From: Burkholderiales bacterium
GTDB taxonomy: Bacteria > Pseudomonadota > Gammaproteobacteria > Burkholderiales > Burkholderiaceae_F
Length of the DNA: 8,085 nt
Assembly (NCBI GenBank): GCA_021298875.1
Contig: JAJTHJ010000295.1
Span: 1 to 8,085 of the forward strand
Direction: 5' to 3'
Position numbers and translations under genes: made by a program. This document shows, in pieces, positions 6,946 through 8,085 of the stretch (position 1 is the stretch's first letter; each line of letters opens with the position of its first letter). A model generated the notes under the pieces. It saw only the letters and a program-made list of their open reading frames with translations. It had not been told where the DNA came from and made no database searches.

Positions 6946-7020
6946 CGTCATGCCCGCGGAAGCGGGAATCCAGTGTCTTTGTTGCGAAGCCGCTGGATTC
7001 CCGCTTTCGCGGGAATGACG
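6946..7020. repeat. Dispersed inverted repeat of the GTCATTCCCGC type, with a dRS3-like core
   Basis: Arms 6946-6973 and 6993-7020 are 28 bases each and complementary at 26 positions, around a 19-base loop. Each arm is itself near-palindromic. The right arm contains ATTCCC-N8-GGGAAT (6997-7016), the pattern named dRS3 in Neisseria, while the left arm has ATGCCC-N8-GGGAAT. Similar elements occur in many proteobacteria as non-coding repeats. It starts 23 bases after the selO stop and ends nine bases before the yciB ATG, so it forms most of the 106-bp gap. It could fold into a strong hairpin acting as a transcript end for selO or a 5' leader structure for yciB; either role is inference. Its translation gives the familiar spurious peptide RWIPAFAGMT. 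Confidence 0.93.
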
Positions 7021-7024
7021 GAAA
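7020..7024 (+). promoter_or_regulatory. Weak ribosome binding site of yciB abutting the repeat
   Basis: GGAAA lies five bases before the ATG at 7030-7032. Its first G is the last base of the inverted repeat, so the folded repeat would sit against the site. Confidence 0.45.
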
Positions 7025-7029
7025 CCGCG

Positions 7030-7656
7030 ATGAAGCTCCTGTTCGACCTGCTCCCGGTCCTGCTCTTCTTCGCCGCCTACCAATTGGCCGGCGCCAACCC
7101 CGCACAGGCCGAAGCCTGGACCGGGATGCTACTGCGCCCCCTGATCGGCGACGGCACGGTCCCGCCGGGACAGTCGCCGATCCTGCTCGCCACCGCCGTG
7201 GCGATCGTCGTTTCGCTGGCGCAGGTGGCCTGGCAGCTGGCCACCCGCCGACGGGTCGAGGCGATGCTGATGCTGTCGGTCGCGGTGATCGTCGTCTTCG
7301 GGGGCGCCACGATCTGGTTGCACGACGAAACCTTCATCAAGTGGAAGCCGAGCATCCTGTATGCGCTATTCGCGGCGATCCTGGCCGGCGGCAGGCTCTT
7401 CGCGCAGCGCAACTTCATCCAGAGCCTGCTCGGCGAGAAGCTCGCGCTGCCCACCCCCGTGTGGGACCGGCTGCTCTGGGCCTGGACCGCCTTCTTCGCC
7501 GCGCTGGCGGTGCTCAACCTCGTTGTCGCGTACACCGTCTCCACTGCGACCTGGGTGAGCTTCAAGCTCTTCGGCTTGCTCGGGCTGACCTTCGCGTTCG
7601 TGCTCGGCGTGGGATTCTGGACGGCGCGCCACATGCCGGAGGGCAAAGATGGCTGA
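7030..7656 (+). CDS. yciB: Inner-membrane septation/intracellular spread protein YciB (IspZ family)
   Basis: Integral membrane protein of the YciB/IspZ family, associated with cell envelope synthesis and division-site function in enterobacteria; its exact biochemical role is not settled. The 208-residue product begins MKLLFDLLPVLLFFAAYQL and has about five hydrophobic helices. The family hallmark FGGATIWLHDETFIKWKPSILY spans about 90-111, and the C-terminal part carries PVWDRL, VLNLVVAY and WVSFKLFGLLG (about 143-185). Residues about 21-50 form an insert between helices one and two that makes it longer than E. coli YciB (179); I have seen such inserts in Burkholderiales members. The frame is open to 6973, but that 19-residue extension is translated repeat, so the ATG at 7030 is chosen. 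Its end overlaps bolA by eight bases, so the two are probably co-translated. Confidence 0.93.
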   Translation: MKLLFDLLPVLLFFAAYQLAGANPAQAEAWTGMLLRPLIGDGTVPPGQSPILLATAVAIVVSLAQVAWQLATRRRVEAMLMLSVAVIVVFGGATIWLHDETFIKWKPSILYALFAAILAGGRLFAQRNFIQSLLGEKLALPTPVWDRLLWAWTAFFAALAVLNLVVAYTVSTATWVSFKLFGLLGLTFAFVLGVGFWTARHMPEGKDG

Positions 7657-7918
7657 TACCCGCGTGGCGCTGATCGAAGCGCGGCTGCGCGCGGCGCTGG
7701 AGCCGCAGTCCATCGCAATCGACGACGAAAGCCACAAGCACGCCGGCCACGCCGGCGCTGCGAGCGGCGGCGGCCACTACCGCGTGCATGTGGTAAGTCG
7801 GCGCTTCGCGGGCTTGCCGCGGCTCGCGCGGCACCGCCTTGTGTATGATGCCCTTGCCGACTTGATGCATCACGACATTCACGCGCTGGCGCTCACTCTT
7901 GCGACGCCCGACGAATAG
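7649..7918 (+). CDS. bolA: BolA family protein
   Basis: Small BolA-fold protein of 89 residues. BolA proteins partner with monothiol glutaredoxins to bind or deliver [2Fe-2S] clusters, and some affect envelope and stress genes. Visible landmarks are DDESHKHAGHAGA (25-37), GHYRVHVVSRRFAG (42-55), RHRLVYDALADLM (61-73) and the C-terminal IHAL with conserved His78, a cluster-ligand candidate, followed by ALTLATPDE. GGAGGG at 7638-7643 lies five bases before the ATG, inside the end of yciB, and the genes overlap by eight bases. The next gene follows after 41 bases with no terminator seen, so a yciB-bolA-isomerase operon is likely. Whether it is BolA proper or an IbaG-like paralogue cannot be settled by eye. 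Confidence 0.93.
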   Translation: MADTRVALIEARLRAALEPQSIAIDDESHKHAGHAGAASGGGHYRVHVVSRRFAGLPRLARHRLVYDALADLMHHDIHALALTLATPDE

Positions 7919-7959
7919 CGCGGCCCCGGCCCCTCCCCTTTCCCTTCAAGGTTCGACCC

Positions 7960-8085
7960 ATGCATAAAGCCCTGCTCGTTTTCGCGTTCGCCGCCGTAGC
8001 CGGCGTCGCCTCCGCCCAGAACGTCGCCACCGTCAACGGCAAGCCGATTCCCAAGTCGCGCGAAGACGCCTGGCTCAAGTTTGCC
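7960..8085 (+). CDS. Secreted protein, probable parvulin-type peptidylprolyl isomerase (partial, 5' end only)
   Basis: The first 42 codons of a gene that continues beyond the right edge. The N-terminus is a clear Sec signal peptide (MHKALLVFAFAAVAGVASA) with predicted cleavage before Gln20, so the product is periplasmic. The mature start NVATVNGKPIPKSREDAWL resembles the beginning of SurA/PrsA-like foldases, in which an ATVNGKPI strand precedes the chaperone helices. A peptidylprolyl isomerase gene after bolA is also the usual order in betaproteobacteria. The catalytic parvulin domain lies outside the window, so the activity is inferred. An AAGG at 7948-7951, eight bases before the ATG, is a moderate ribosome site. 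Confidence 0.75.
   Translation, partial: MHKALLVFAFAAVAGVASAQNVATVNGKPIPKSREDAWLKFA

Noticed and set aside
6946..7020. CRISPR-like or insertion-sequence interpretation of the inverted repeat
   Set aside because: There is a single pair of inverted arms, with no direct repeats with spacers, no transposase frame and no visible target-site duplication.
6942..7673. Plus-strand frame beginning MASCPRKRESS and running across yciB
   Set aside because: The N-terminal part is the translated dispersed repeat and the remainder is an out-of-frame reading of yciB.

Overview
This GC-rich, gene-dense window looks chromosomal and most likely comes from a betaproteobacterium, probably Burkholderiales. The grounds are the compact yciB-bolA-peptidylprolyl isomerase block, a YciB carrying an internal insert I associate with that group, strong third-position G/C use, and two dispersed-repeat types common in beta/gammaproteobacteria. 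This placement is inference from gene order and familiar protein patterns; no search was run.

Left part (1-5288, minus strand). Read in transcription order, the genes are an AlkK/DmdB-type fatty-acid CoA ligase, a periplasmic branched-chain-type substrate-binding protein, a LivH-type permease, and a LivM-type permease that runs off the left edge. The two ATPases (livG, livF) needed for a working transporter are not here; they would be expected just beyond position 1. The ligase leads the gene set, and both it and the binding protein have an AAGGAGA Shine-Dalgarno. A hairpin lies between ligase and binding protein, and a compound double-hairpin repeat lies between binding protein and permeases. 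Together the genes read as uptake of a small carboxylate or amino acid followed by CoA activation. The substrate cannot be read from sequence.

Centre (5289-5393). A short divergent intergenic region separates the ligase from selO. It holds the ligase ribosome binding site, a TACAAT -10-like box and the ribosome binding site of selO.

Right part (5394-8085, plus strand). First comes a complete SelO/YdiU protein adenylyltransferase that must start at a non-ATG codon, with catalytic residues and the redox cysteine pair intact. A 75-bp inverted repeat of the dispersed GTCATTCCCGC... type follows, ending nine bases before yciB. Then come yciB (inner-membrane septation/envelope protein), bolA overlapping it by 8 bp, and the first 42 codons of a secreted protein that is probably a parvulin-type peptidylprolyl isomerase. 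The last three look like one operon.

I found no mobile-element gene, CRISPR array, tRNA, rRNA or phage gene, and nothing that convincingly looks like a new biological system. The points most worth a second look are the two repeat elements placed inside transcription units, the ligase-transporter pairing and the selO-bolA neighbourhood.
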